A stretch of DNA of 64,000 nt from Bog-473 sp963711065 (GTDB lineage: Bacteria > Actinomycetota > Acidimicrobiia > Acidimicrobiales > RAAP-2). Of the stretch, positions 33,973-42,366 are shown in pieces. The DNA is taken from NCBI GenBank assembly GCA_963711065.1, contig CAVQCO010000006.1:434001-498000 (forward strand), in the 5' to 3' direction. Each line of letters starts with the position of its first letter. Within the stretch, counting starts at the first letter, position 1. A model generated the notes under the pieces. The model worked only from the letters and a program-made list of their open reading frames with translations. It ran no database searches and had not been told where the DNA came from. Made by a program: the position numbers and the translations under genes.

Positions 33973-34868
33973 TGCGCCACCTCCAGACGTGGGCGCGCTG
34001 CGTCGGAGTGCGCCTGCTCGCTGCCCATGTAGGCGAGGATCACGTCCTCGAGGCCGACCTCGGCCTCCTCCCATGCCGGGTCGAGCACGGGGCCCTCGGT
34101 GCGCACGAGCAGCCGGGTCTGGCGCTGCGTCTGGGTTGCGGTGATGACGGCGAGGCCCGGCTCGACCTCGGAGAGCGGACGCCGGGGACCGACCAGCATG
34201 CGGTGCGTCGCCAACACGGAGTCGATGTCGGCACAGAGCTGGACACGCGACGCGCTCAGCAGGATCACGTGGTCACAGACCCGCTCGAGGTCGTGGAGGA
34301 GGTGCGACGACAGCATCACCGAGAGTCCTCCGTCGGCCACCGCCTCGCTGAGGGTCGAGAGAAACTCGCGGCGGGCCAGCGGGTCGAGCGCCGCCACCGG
34401 CTCGTCGAGGAGCAGGAGCGCGGGCTCCTTGGCCAGGGCCAGCCCCAGGCCGACCTGCGCCCGCTGGCCGCCCGAGAGGGTGCCGACCGGCCGGTCCAGC
34501 GGGACCTGCAGCCGCGCCAGCCGCTCCCGTGCCCCGTCTGCATCCCACCGCGCGTTGAGGTGGGCGACGAGCGCGAGGTGGTCGGCGCCGCTCAGACGCC
34601 GGTAGAGCGGGACGTCCTGGGCCAGATAGCCGATGCCGGCCAGGAACCCCTCGGACCCGTCCGGGACCCGGCCCCTGACCTCGACCGTGCCGGCGCTCGG
34701 CGCGGCGAGGCCGACCAGGAGACGGAGCAACGTCGTCTTGCCGGCACCGTTGGGGCCGACCAGCGCGGTCACGCGCCCCTCGGGCACGCGCAGCGTGCAG
34801 TCCTGCAGGGCCCAGGTCGCCCCGAAGCACTTGCCCAGTCCCACCGTCTCGAAGGCGGTCGCGCTCAT
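33969..34868 (-). CDS. ABC transporter ATP-binding protein
   Basis: 299 aa. Walker A GPNGAGKTT, signature LSGGQRAQ, Walker B LLLLDEPVAALD and the H-loop SSHLL are complete. A ~80-residue C-terminal extension follows. ATG 34868 overlaps the GntR stop and the stop overlaps the permease start, so all three are translated as one unit. Energises the adjacent permease. Confidence 0.93.
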   Translation of the reverse strand: MSATAFETVGLGKCFGATWALQDCTLRVPEGRVTALVGPNGAGKTTLLRLLVGLAAPSAGTVEVRGRVPDGSEGFLAGIGYLAQDVPLYRRLSGADHLALVAHLNARWDADGARERLARLQVPLDRPVGTLSGGQRAQVGLGLALAKEPALLLLDEPVAALDPLARREFLSTLSEAVADGGLSVMLSSHLLHDLERVCDHVILLSASRVQLCADIDSVLATHRMLVGPRRPLSEVEPGLAVITATQTQRQTRLLVRTEGPVLDPAWEEAEVGLEDVILAYMGSEQAHSDAARPRLEVAQ

Positions 34869-35281
34869 GCGATCCTCACGGCGTCCGAGGCCCGCAGCGC
34901 GTCCCGCAGCATCGATTCCATCGCCTCGTCGTCCATTCCCTCGGATCGGGCCGATTCCACCCACTTGTGCAGACCGCGCGCCAGGCGCGTCTGGGTGCCG
35001 GGTGGGGGCCCCGCGGGGCGCCGCGCCACGAAGGTCCCGACGCCCTGTCTGCCCTCGACGATGCCCTCGTGCTCGAGCTCGCGATAGGCCTTGAGAACGG
35101 TGTTCGGGTTGATGGCGAGCTCCCCCACCACCTCCTTGACCGTCGGCAACCGGTCGCCGACGTCGAGGACGCCGCGGCGCACGGCCTGGCGCACCTGCTG
35201 GGCGAGCTGCAGGTACGCCGGCACCCCCGAGTCCGTCCGCAGGTGGAAGGTCATCGACTGGTGCAGTACTTCACTAGTCAT
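34865..35281 (-). CDS. GntR family regulator, YtrA type
   Basis: 138 aa. N-terminal winged helix with GVPAYLQLAQQVRQAV, DRLPTVKEVVGELAINPNTVLKAY and a short C-terminal tail, typical of YtrA regulators that repress their own ABC operon. ATG 35281 lies seven bases after TATAGT; a second ATG at 35254 (MTFHLRTDSG) is where many relatives start and would leave a ~28-base leader without a good Shine-Dalgarno. An inverted repeat covers the promoter and start. Confidence 0.92.
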   Translation of the reverse strand: MTSEVLHQSMTFHLRTDSGVPAYLQLAQQVRQAVRRGVLDVGDRLPTVKEVVGELAINPNTVLKAYRELEHEGIVEGRQGVGTFVARRPAGPPPGTQTRLARGLHKWVESARSEGMDDEAMESMLRDALRASDAVRIA

Positions 35282-35297
35282 CTAGATAACTATAGAT
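35280..35297. promoter_or_regulatory. Probable GntR operator
   Basis: ATCTA and TAGAT are inverted arms eight bases apart in an AT-rich patch, overlapping both the -10 element and the start codon. Position and symmetry fit autorepression. Confidence 0.55.
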
Positions 35298-35316
35298 ATC
35301 CCAGCGTCCGTGTCAA
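35289..35316 (-). promoter_or_regulatory. Promoter of the GntR-ABC operon
   Basis: On the minus strand TTGACA (35311-35316) and TATAGT (35289-35294) are 16 bases apart, the best sigma-70 type match in the window. Transcription would start within a base or two of ATG 35281. Confidence 0.7.
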
Positions 35317-36044
35317 GTCATCAGTCGTTCCAGGTCGGCCGTCATCCCGGCCAGCCTCGTCTCGAAGCTCCGGGCGTCCGCCCGGGCGTGGTGCCTGATC
35401 ATCGGATGCTCGGCCTCGCAGAGGTCGGGCACGGAGTTCCAGGCCAGGTCCAGGAAGCCGAAGTGGGCGCGGTCGGCGGTGTCCTCCACGAGTGGCCACG
35501 GGGCGTCCAGCGAGTGCCCGAGGACCACCAGGAAGGCTGCGTTCTCCCACCAGTTGTGCTCGACGAGCTCCGTCATCGCCCAGATCCTGTGGAGCAGGTC
35601 CAGGGTGTACGGACGCCGCCGCAGAAGGAGGACGCCGGCATTGGGGACGATCGGCGCTCCCGGTTCGGGCTGCGGGTGCTCGACCAGGTACGCATCACGC
35701 CCCTCGGGGGCCTCGCCGAGGATGTCGCGTCCGAGGTCGACGAAGAGGGCGTCCGCGTCGACCCACAGCACCGTCTCGTACGACGCCAACAGCTCGAGCA
35801 GCAACCGCACCTTGCTCCATGACGGCGGTCGGTCCGCGGCAAGGTTCTCGGTGCTCAGGACGACGTCCCAGCGCCACCGCCGGGCGTAGGCGACCAGGGT
35901 GGGCGAGGAGACGGCCATCAGCCGGCGGTGGGCACCGGTGGCCAGCGAGCAGATGACGCGCCGGCTCCGCCTCGGTGCTGCGGCAAGGGGCTGAATACGG
36001 CTCTCGGGAGGGACGAAGTACAGCTCGGCGGGCTCGACGCGCAC
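35313..36044 (-). CDS. Putative glycosyltransferase (GMA12/MNN10-like)
   Basis: 243 aa. VICSLATGAHRRLM, VVLSTENL, a DxD-type motif in LWVDADALFVD (about residue 96) and PIVPNAGVLLLRR, FGFLDLAWNSVPD and MIRHHA form the GT34-like pattern of nucleotide-sugar transferases. GTG 36044 is the only start giving the first strand. It follows the frameshifted secreted-protein gene by 7 bases. Stop lies beside the GntR promoter. Confidence 0.7.
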   Translation of the reverse strand: MRVEPAELYFVPPESRIQPLAAAPRRSRRVICSLATGAHRRLMAVSSPTLVAYARRWRWDVVLSTENLAADRPPSWSKVRLLLELLASYETVLWVDADALFVDLGRDILGEAPEGRDAYLVEHPQPEPGAPIVPNAGVLLLRRRPYTLDLLHRIWAMTELVEHNWWENAAFLVVLGHSLDAPWPLVEDTADRAHFGFLDLAWNSVPDLCEAEHPMIRHHARADARSFETRLAGMTADLERLMT

Positions 36045-36051
36045 CTCGGGC

Positions 36052-36628
36052 TCAGTGCGCCACGACGTGGAGCGGGAAGCTGAAGTGCCGGTTGTCGACG
36101 ACGAGGGTGTAGGCGCCGAGCGGCAGGCGCAGCCGTGCTGTTGGGCTTGGTCTGCCCCCAGGCGCCGGTGCCCGAGACCGTGCCGTTGGCCGCCAGCTGC
36201 GCGAAGCCGAGCGCCGGGCAGTTCACGACCTGCACGCCGGGCCACACGTTGGCGTGGTTCGCCCTCAGGATCTCGAAGCCGACCGACCCGCAGGGGCCGG
36301 CCTGCAGCGTGGTCGCGGTCGGCCCCGGTGTCACGCCGGCATAGGGCGCCGTGTAGTTGCACGGTGTCGAGGCCCCGTTGCGCACCGTGAAGCTGATCTG
36401 GAGGGTTGCCCCCGGGTGCAACGTGAGGGTGTTGACCGCGACCAGCAGCTCGGTCGTCTTGGCGTGGCACTCCCAGAAGGTCACGTGGCCCAGCTGGGCC
36501 AGCTTGGGCGCGGGATGCGTGGCGCCCCGGGTGCCGGCCGCGCCGGCGTGGGGCAGCGGCCCCGCCATCGCCATCATCGTCGTCGTCACCGGGGCCAGTG
36601 CCCGCCACGGGCCTGCTGCTCTCGCCAT
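36052..36628 (-). CDS. Secreted protein, DUF4232-like beta fold (frameshifted)
   Basis: About 192 aa once joined. A signal-like N-terminus is followed by HVTFWECHAKTTELLVAVN, a GATLQISFTVRNGAS strand and PCGSVGFEIL, the look of small immunoglobulin-like exported domains. After a switch at about 36131-36142 the ending LPLGAYTLVVDNRHFSFPLHV continues in the next frame to a TGA at 36052-36054, which makes a natural domain end. I infer a one-base indel. Function unknown; it sits between an LLM oxidoreductase and a glycosyltransferase. Confidence 0.65.
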
Positions 36629-36655
36629 CCCCACAGACTGCCCGATGGGTCCGGC

Positions 36656-37765
36656 TCAGGAGGAGGCGAAGGCCGGGATGACCTCGGTGCCCATGAGCTC
36701 GATCGTCTGCATGACCGACTCGTGGGACACCTTGTAGGGGTTGACCAGACACAGCAGGAGGTCGACCCCGGCGGCCTCGTAGGCACGGCAGGCCTCGATG
36801 CATTCGGCGGGCGTTCCCAGCACGCAGGCGTTGGCGTCCATCAGGTACTCGAGGTTCAGGAGGTCGAGCAGGCCCTCGTCGTCGGTCTTCTTCATGTCCG
36901 CGGCGTAGGCGTAGCTCCCCAGGCCCTCGTTGCGCTCGGCCATCCAGTCGGTGAGCGTGGCGATCTGGCGGGCACCGGTCTTGGGGTACCACTCGAAGGA
37001 CTCGCGCGCCTCGGCGATCGCCTTGTCGCGGTCGGGCGCGCAGATGGCCATGGTGAAGGTCGCCGCCTGGTCGTGCACGAAGGCGCCGATCGGCGCCGAG
37101 CAGCGCGCCACGGCGTCGCGGTAGATGTCGATCTTGCGCTTCACCTCTGCCGGCGGCAGCCCGACGGCGAAGGAGCACAGGCCGAGGCCGAGCTCGCCCA
37201 CCTGGGCGTGGCCCTCGTCGCTCGTGGTGGCGCCCCACAGCGGCGGGTGCGGCTTCTGCCAGGGCTTGGGCTGCACGCGGCGCCGGGGCATCTGCCAGAA
37301 CTCCCCGGCGAACTCGTGCTCGTCGTTGGTCCAGCAGCCGACGACGTGCTCAATGGCCTCCTGCCACATGCGGCGGCTCTCGGCCGGGTCGATGCCGAAG
37401 CCCTCGAGCTCGGCCCGGGTCGCCGAGCGGCCCGTCCCGAGGTCGACGCGGCCCCCCGAGAGCAGGTCGAGAACGGCCACCGACTCCGCCGTGCGCACGG
37501 GGTGGTTGTACGGCTTGGGCATGAGGCGCACGCCGTAGCCGAGGCGGATGCGCTCGGTCCGCGCCGCGATGGCGCCGTAGAGGACCTCGGGGTTCGAGCA
37601 GTGCGAGTACTCCTGCAGGAAGTGGTGCTCGACGGTCCAGAAGGCGTGCCAGCCGAAACGGTCGCCGGCGATGGCCTGCTCGAGCGTGTTCTGGTACGCG
37701 ACGAGCTCGCTGTCCTCCTCCCAGGGGCGGGGGACCGGGATCTCGTAGAACAGCGCGAACTTCAT
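36656..37765 (-). CDS. LLM-class flavin-dependent oxidoreductase
   Basis: 369 aa. KFALFYEIPVPRPWEEDSE at the N-terminus, WTVEHHFLQEYSHCSNPEV, VRTAESVAVLDLLSGGRVDLGTGR in pieces and the long C-terminal cap identify the luciferase-like family (alkanal monooxygenase type). GGGGGGAG precedes the ATG. Divergent from an SDR gene. Substrate unknown. Confidence 0.88.
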   Translation of the reverse strand: MKFALFYEIPVPRPWEEDSELVAYQNTLEQAIAGDRFGWHAFWTVEHHFLQEYSHCSNPEVLYGAIAARTERIRLGYGVRLMPKPYNHPVRTAESVAVLDLLSGGRVDLGTGRSATRAELEGFGIDPAESRRMWQEAIEHVVGCWTNDEHEFAGEFWQMPRRRVQPKPWQKPHPPLWGATTSDEGHAQVGELGLGLCSFAVGLPPAEVKRKIDIYRDAVARCSAPIGAFVHDQAATFTMAICAPDRDKAIAEARESFEWYPKTGARQIATLTDWMAERNEGLGSYAYAADMKKTDDEGLLDLLNLEYLMDANACVLGTPAECIEACRAYEAAGVDLLLCLVNPYKVSHESVMQTIELMGTEVIPAFASS

Positions 37766-37815
37766 GGCGTGGGCTCCCCCCGGACGTCGGCGGCCCCGGG
37801 TCGGCCCGGGCTAGA

Positions 37816-37825
37816 CAGTGCACTG
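37816..37825. promoter_or_regulatory. Palindrome between divergent LLM and SDR genes
   Basis: CAGTGCACTG is a perfect 10-base palindrome in the 109-base divergent gap, about 50 bases from each start; a possible shared operator. Confidence 0.3.
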
Positions 37826-37874
37826 CTCCTATCAGCCCGGGTCGGCCGGGCGCAACCAAGACCCTGGAGGTGCC

Positions 37875-38696
37875 ATGCGTGGATTGGGCGGACGCACGTA
37901 CATCGTGACCGGCGCGGCGTCGGGCATCGGCCGGGCCACCGCCGCCCGCCTCCTTGACGAGGGCGCCCTCGTCATGGGGGCCGACCTCGTCGTGCCGCCC
38001 GACGACGTGCCGGAGGGGAAGGACGAGTCGGGCCGCTGGGCCTTCACCCCCGTCGACGTGACCGACGAATCCTCCGTGGCGGCGCTCGTGCGCGCCGCCG
38101 TCGAGTTCGGTGGCGGCGCGGTGCACGGCATGGTCAACGCGGCGGGCGTGGCCGGGGGCGGACCGGTGCACATGCTGCCGGCCGAGGAGTGGGCGCGGGT
38201 GATCGGGGTCAACCTCACCGGGACGTACCTGACCGCCAAGCACGTCATCGCGCAGATGCTGGGGCAGCCCGCCCGCGAGGACGGCCAGCGCGGCTCGGTG
38301 GTGACGGTGGCCAGCATCGAGGGACTCGAGGGCACCGCGGGCGGGAGCGCCTACAGCGCGTCGAAGGGTGGTGTGGTCATCCTGACCAAGAACATGGCGA
38401 TCGACTACGCCGGCCGCGGCATCCGGGTCAACGCCATCTGCCCGGGCTTCATCGAGACGCCGATGACCGCGATGGTCTTCGGGCCGGGCATGGAGGACGC
38501 GTTGGCCGACATCGTGCATGAGCACAAACTCGGTCGGCGCATGGGCCTGCCCCACGAGGTGGCCGCGGTGGCCGCGTTCTTGCTCTCCGACGACGCGTCG
38601 TTCGTGACGGGTCACGCGCTCCCGGTCGACGGCGGCTACACGGCCGGCCGCGACCACGGCGTCACCGACATGCTGGGGCTCTCGGGCCCGGAGTGA
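37875..38696 (+). CDS. Short-chain dehydrogenase/reductase
   Basis: 273 aa classical SDR with TGAASGIG, NAAGVAGGG, active Ser in TVASIEGLEG and YSASKGG. VNAICPGFIETPM is standard. CTGGAGG lies five bases before ATG 37875. Divergent from the LLM oxidoreductase, which may act in the same path. Substrate unknown. Confidence 0.92.
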   Translation: MRGLGGRTYIVTGAASGIGRATAARLLDEGALVMGADLVVPPDDVPEGKDESGRWAFTPVDVTDESSVAALVRAAVEFGGGAVHGMVNAAGVAGGGPVHMLPAEEWARVIGVNLTGTYLTAKHVIAQMLGQPAREDGQRGSVVTVASIEGLEGTAGGSAYSASKGGVVILTKNMAIDYAGRGIRVNAICPGFIETPMTAMVFGPGMEDALADIVHEHKLGRRMGLPHEVAAVAAFLLSDDASFVTGHALPVDGGYTAGRDHGVTDMLGLSGPE

Positions 38697-38714
38697 CCGC
38701 CTGACCCCCGTTGC

Positions 38715-38743
38715 TTGACGGGAGCCGGGCCCTGATCAATACT
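38715..38743 (+). promoter_or_regulatory. Promoter of the ArsR-AHSA1 operon
   Basis: TTGACG (38715-38720) and AATACT (38738-38743) are 17 bases apart; transcription would start about at ATG 38751, giving a leaderless message. Confidence 0.5.
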
Positions 38744-38762
38744 TAAGTCAATGCTTAAGTAT
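38739..38762. promoter_or_regulatory. ArsR-type operator over the start codon
   Basis: ATACTTAAG and CTTAAGTAT are perfect 9-base inverted arms separated by 6 bases that contain the start ATG. The right arm is itself coding (LKY). Its place over the -10 and start fits autorepression by the encoded regulator. Confidence 0.7.
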
Positions 38763-39134
38763 CAGCCGGTCGACGAGGTGTTCCGGGCGCTGAGCGACCC
38801 CACCCGCCGCGACCTGGTCGAGCGCCTGGGCGCGGGCTCGGCCACGGTCAGCGAGCTCGCCCGGCCGCTCGACATGACCCTCTCGGCCGTCGTGCAGCAC
38901 CTGGCCGTTCTCGAGTCCTGCGGCCTGGTCCGCTCCGAGAAGGTGGGGCGCATCCGCACCTGCCGCCTCGAGCCGGTCGGGCTGCAGCTGGCGGCGGACT
39001 GGTTCGCCGGCCAGCGCGCCGCCTGGGAACGTCGGCTCGACCGGCTGGGCGACGTCCTTCATGCCGACCTCGCTGCAGCAGGAGAAACCGGCACCGGCCG
39101 CACCGGTGTCACAACCGGAAGGAGCATGAGATGA
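38751..39134 (+). CDS. ArsR family transcriptional regulator
   Basis: 127 aa. Winged helix with VFRALSDPTRRDLVERL, VSELARPLDMTLSAVVQHLAVLE in pieces and GLVRSEKVGRIRTCRL. No cysteine-rich metal site is evident, so it belongs to the non-metal branch commonly linked to AHSA1 proteins. The stop overlaps the SRPBCC gene (ATGA). Likely a repressor of its own operon. Confidence 0.93.
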   Translation: MLKYQPVDEVFRALSDPTRRDLVERLGAGSATVSELARPLDMTLSAVVQHLAVLESCGLVRSEKVGRIRTCRLEPVGLQLAADWFAGQRAAWERRLDRLGDVLHADLAAAGETGTGRTGVTTGRSMR

Positions 39135-39589
39135 CCACCTCCCCCAGGACCGCCGAGCACGGCACCTTCACGATCACCCGGACCTACCCCGTCCCGCCCG
39201 ATCGCGTGTTCGCCGCCTGGTCGAGCCGCGACGCCAAGGCGCGCTGGTTCGGCGACCCGTCGGCACCCGATGTCGACTACGCCCTCGACTTCAGGGTCGG
39301 CGGCACGGAGACCAACCGCGGTGGCCCGCCGGGGGGACCCGTGTTCACCTACGTGGCGTCCTACAAGGACATCGTCCCCGACGAGCGCATCGTCTACGGC
39401 TACACGATGGACGCCGACGGATCGCTGATCTCCGTCTCGGTCACGACGGTCGAGTTCGCGGCGGTGGCGGCCGGCACCGAGCTGACCTTCACCGAGCAAG
39501 GCGTCTTTCTCGACGGCGCGGACACGCTGGCCGTGCGCGAGAAGGGCACCGGGGAGCTCCTCGACAACCTCGGGGCCGCGCTGGCATGA
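39131..39589 (+). CDS. SRPBCC/AHSA1 domain protein
   Basis: 152 aa. ITRTYPVPPDRVFAAWSSRDAKARWF and the C-terminal helix after FTEQGVFLDG are the AHSA1 pattern, a START-like ligand-binding fold. ArsR-AHSA1 pairs are common and of unknown ligand. Overlaps both neighbours by four bases. Confidence 0.92.
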   Translation: MTTSPRTAEHGTFTITRTYPVPPDRVFAAWSSRDAKARWFGDPSAPDVDYALDFRVGGTETNRGGPPGGPVFTYVASYKDIVPDERIVYGYTMDADGSLISVSVTTVEFAAVAAGTELTFTEQGVFLDGADTLAVREKGTGELLDNLGAALA

Positions 39590-40158
39590 CTCCGGGCAAG
39601 GTCGTCGTCCACCGCGCCATGTCCCTCGACGGCTTCGTCGCCGGCCCCGACCACGAGATGGACTGGGTCTTCGAGCGCACCGCACCCGGGCGGGGTGCCG
39701 AGGCCATGGCCGCCACCGGCGCCATGCTGGCCGGGCGCCACACCTACGACGTCGGGCAACGGTTGCGCCGGCCCGAGACGAGCGCCGCCTACGGCGGCGC
39801 GTGGTCCGGCGCCGAGCTCGTCCTGACCCACCGGGCCAGGACGGCCGACGACAACCCCACCGCCGTCTTCCTCTCGGGCGACGTCGGCGAGGCGGTGGCG
39901 ACCGGGCTCGTCGCCGCCGGTGGCAAGAACCTCGAGGTGCTCGGCACCGACGTCACGGTGCAGTGCCTCGCCCGGGGCCTGGTGGACGAGGTCTACGTGC
40001 ACGTCCTCCCGCTGCTGCTCGGCGCCGGGAGGCCGCTCTACGCCACCGAGGGCATGGCGCCCGTCGACCTCGAGCTGCTCGACGTCACGACCTCCGATGG
40101 CATCGCGTCGCTGCGCTACCGCGTGCGCCGGGCGGACGCCGATCGTCCCGGCGGCTAA
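39586..40158 (+). CDS. Dihydrofolate reductase/RibD C-terminal family protein
   Basis: 190 aa. VVHRAMSLDGFVAGPDHEMDW and GKNLEVLGTDVTVQCLARGLVDE match the RibD C-terminal reductase fold found in many actinobacterial paralogues. NADPH use is probable; substrate unknown. Last gene of the ArsR operon, its stop overlapping the convergent glycosyltransferase by four bases. Confidence 0.9.
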   Translation: MTPGKVVVHRAMSLDGFVAGPDHEMDWVFERTAPGRGAEAMAATGAMLAGRHTYDVGQRLRRPETSAAYGGAWSGAELVLTHRARTADDNPTAVFLSGDVGEAVATGLVAAGGKNLEVLGTDVTVQCLARGLVDEVYVHVLPLLLGAGRPLYATEGMAPVDLELLDVTTSDGIASLRYRVRRADADRPGG

Positions 40159-41213
40159 CGCGCACGGGCCTGGCGTCGCGCCAACTTCGCCCGCACCAGC
40201 GGATCCGCCGCCTGCTGCCGTCCCGAGGTCGTGATCCGTCCGGGCGCATTCGTGAAATACACCGGCAGTGCGAGCGGCACCCGGTCGCCGGTCATCCGCA
40301 ACAATAGGTCCCAGTCGCCCAGGCCGTTCAGCGACTCGTCGAAGCGTGCCTCGGGAAGACCGCGCCGGTGGGCGATCACACCGAGGTCGATGAAATTGCC
40401 CTCCTCCAGCCGGGCACGATCGAACGGCTCGAAGTTCAGGTGCGGCAGCGCGTCGTCGCCCTGTTCCCACCGGACCTCCGAGTCCTTGACTCTCGCTCCG
40501 TACAGAAGCTCGAGTCCGACTTGCCGTTCGAACGCCCACACCACGGCCTTCAACCAGATGGGCTGCAAGACGTTGTCGTCGTCGAGGTAGCAGACGATGT
40601 CGCCCGTGGCGGCCGCCAAGCCGGCGTTGCGCGCCGCGCCCACGCCCCGGTGAGGTTGCGTGATCACCACGATGCGGTCGTCGGTGCCCGCCGCCTCGGA
40701 CAGGACGGTCGGCGTGTCGTCGGTGCTGCCGTCGTCGACGACGACGAGCTCCCACACGGGATAGTCCTGGTCGCGCACCGAATTGATGGCCGTTCGCAGC
40801 GACGAGCTCCGGTTACGCGTGGCGAGAACGACGGACACGCGCATCGTCGGATCCTGGAGGGTCCTCTGGATCAACGACGTCACGATGGGGATGCGCGCCG
40901 CCAGGGCGGTCTGGGCGGCGCGGCGTTCGCTCTCCGCCGGCGGGGTCTCCTCCAGGCGGCGCAGCGCCTCTTCGGCCCTGTCGAGACGCTGCGCGAGGAC
41001 TCGCAGCTGGGTCACGACCCCGCCCGCACCCGCATCCCCGTCGGCGGCCACGCATGCTTCTCGCGTGGCGGGCCGACGAGCATCGATCGCGTTCGGGTCC
41101 ACACGGTCCCGCAACCGGACGAGCAGCGAGACTCGTCCGTTCGCCTCCCTCGCCCCGTCACGGAGTGCCGCCAGTTCCTCCGCGGCCGCGGTGACGGCCT
41201 GACGTAGGCGCAC
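40155..41213 (-). CDS. Family 2 glycosyltransferase with N-terminal helical region
   Basis: 352 aa. Residues 1-115 are charged and helical (AAEELAALRDGARE; LAQRLDRAEEALRRLEE), suggesting a coiled coil. The GT-A domain follows: VSVVLATRNRSSSLRTAI, VVDDGSTDDTP, GVGAARNAGLAAATG and the metal site YLDDDNVL. GTG 41213 has GGGAGGTGG upstream. Last gene of the polysaccharide operon, 91 bases after the protease gene; it may elongate or decorate the polymer. Confidence 0.85.
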   Translation of the reverse strand: MRLRQAVTAAAEELAALRDGAREANGRVSLLVRLRDRVDPNAIDARRPATREACVAADGDAGAGGVVTQLRVLAQRLDRAEEALRRLEETPPAESERRAAQTALAARIPIVTSLIQRTLQDPTMRVSVVLATRNRSSSLRTAINSVRDQDYPVWELVVVDDGSTDDTPTVLSEAAGTDDRIVVITQPHRGVGAARNAGLAAATGDIVCYLDDDNVLQPIWLKAVVWAFERQVGLELLYGARVKDSEVRWEQGDDALPHLNFEPFDRARLEEGNFIDLGVIAHRRGLPEARFDESLNGLGDWDLLLRMTGDRVPLALPVYFTNAPGRITTSGRQQAADPLVRAKLARRQARAR

Positions 41214-41304
41214 GCGCCACCTCCCTGCTTGCCCCGAAAACCCGGGACGGTACCAGTCCCCCGCACACTCCCGACGGAGGCTCCGGTCTGCCGGTCGGGC
41301 CGCG

Positions 41305-42363
41305 TCAACCCAGCACCAGGTTCCCCCCCGTGAAGTCGAGGACCACCCACCCGAAGTGCGCGAGCTGGTCGGACCCGAGCAGCCCGTCGATGCCGCCCAG
41401 ACTGATGGACCCGAAGTCGGTCTCACCGACGAGCTGGGCGCGCAGCGGTTGCCCGGGCACCGACCACGGACCGCTGCGCACCAGCGGGACGGTGATGACC
41501 GAGCACACCGTGGACTGACGCTGGGCGAGGTCGGTGCGCTTCAACCTGGCGGCGTGGGCCACCGAGGTCGCAACGACGCTCTGCGACGACCCGGTGTCGA
41601 CGACGAAGCTGCGCGTCGGGCCACCGGCGAAGCGGACCGCCACGCTGAGCGAGATGTCCCCGGGCACCGAGGTCACCGACAGCGGCACGGTGGTCCCGGC
41701 GCCCTGGGTCAACGCCACCGGCGGCGGTCCCAGCGGGCCGGTGGCGGGGGTCGAGGCGGTGAGCGACGGGCCCTCCGCCCCCGGCAGCACGATGGCGCCG
41801 GCCGTGAAGTCGACGCGGACGGCGCCGAAGCGCGCCAGGACGTCCGCTCCCACGAGACCGACTGGCTCGCCCTTCCCGCCGATCTGGGGCAGTGTGGCCG
41901 CGGTCAGCTGCTGGGGCGCGAGGGCCACCCCGTCGAGCGACCACGGCCCCACGGCGACCGGCCGGGCCGTGCCCGTGCAGCCGACGCCGGCGAACGAGAT
42001 CGCCGGGCCGGCCGACGCCAGGTGCAGGCGGCGGGCCAGACGGGCGTCGATGGTCGACTGCCCCGCTCCCGAGTCGAGCACGAAGGGGAACGGCCCCCGC
42101 GCGCCGATGCACACGTCGACGGTCTCCGCCACCTGCCCGGCGACCGTGCTCACGGTCATGGGCACCCGTGTCGTCCCTCCGGGCCCTGCCGCCGCGCCGG
42201 TGCAACCGGTGGACGGTGGCGGCAGCTCGAAGGTGACCTGTGGCTCGACACGCACGCGTGGCTGGCGCCCGGAGCTGCCGGCCCCGGCCGCCGGGACGAG
42301 GGTGAGCACCGCGGCCGCGACGGCCACGGTCGACACGGCACCGAGCCCCCGCCGTCGGCTCAC
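41305..42363 (-). CDS. Secreted protein with two retropepsin-like aspartic protease domains
   Basis: 352 aa with a signal peptide (residues ~8-28). Two tandem copies of a retropepsin-like fold: catalytic motifs FVLDSGAGQS (DSG at 97-99) and FVVDTGSSQS (DTG at 256-258), each followed ~70 residues later by a G-L-x-G-x-D-x-L flap-side motif (VGLVGADVLARFG; DGLLGSDQLAHFG). Retropepsins need two such halves, so this chain could form its own active site. It starts 3 bases after a glycosyltransferase in the polysaccharide operon, hence is made together with the wall machinery. Substrate unknown. Confidence 0.82.
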   Translation of the reverse strand: MSRRRGLGAVSTVAVAAAVLTLVPAAGAGSSGRQPRVRVEPQVTFELPPPSTGCTGAAAGPGGTTRVPMTVSTVAGQVAETVDVCIGARGPFPFVLDSGAGQSTIDARLARRLHLASAGPAISFAGVGCTGTARPVAVGPWSLDGVALAPQQLTAATLPQIGGKGEPVGLVGADVLARFGAVRVDFTAGAIVLPGAEGPSLTASTPATGPLGPPPVALTQGAGTTVPLSVTSVPGDISLSVAVRFAGGPTRSFVVDTGSSQSVVATSVAHAARLKRTDLAQRQSTVCSVITVPLVRSGPWSVPGQPLRAQLVGETDFGSISLGGIDGLLGSDQLAHFGWVVLDFTGGNLVLG

Positions 42364-42366
42364 GGG

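Noticed and set aside
34865..35281. GntR gene starting only at ATG 35254
   Set aside because: Possible, but the promoter places the transcript start at 35281 and there is no good Shine-Dalgarno for 35254, so the earlier ATG was kept.
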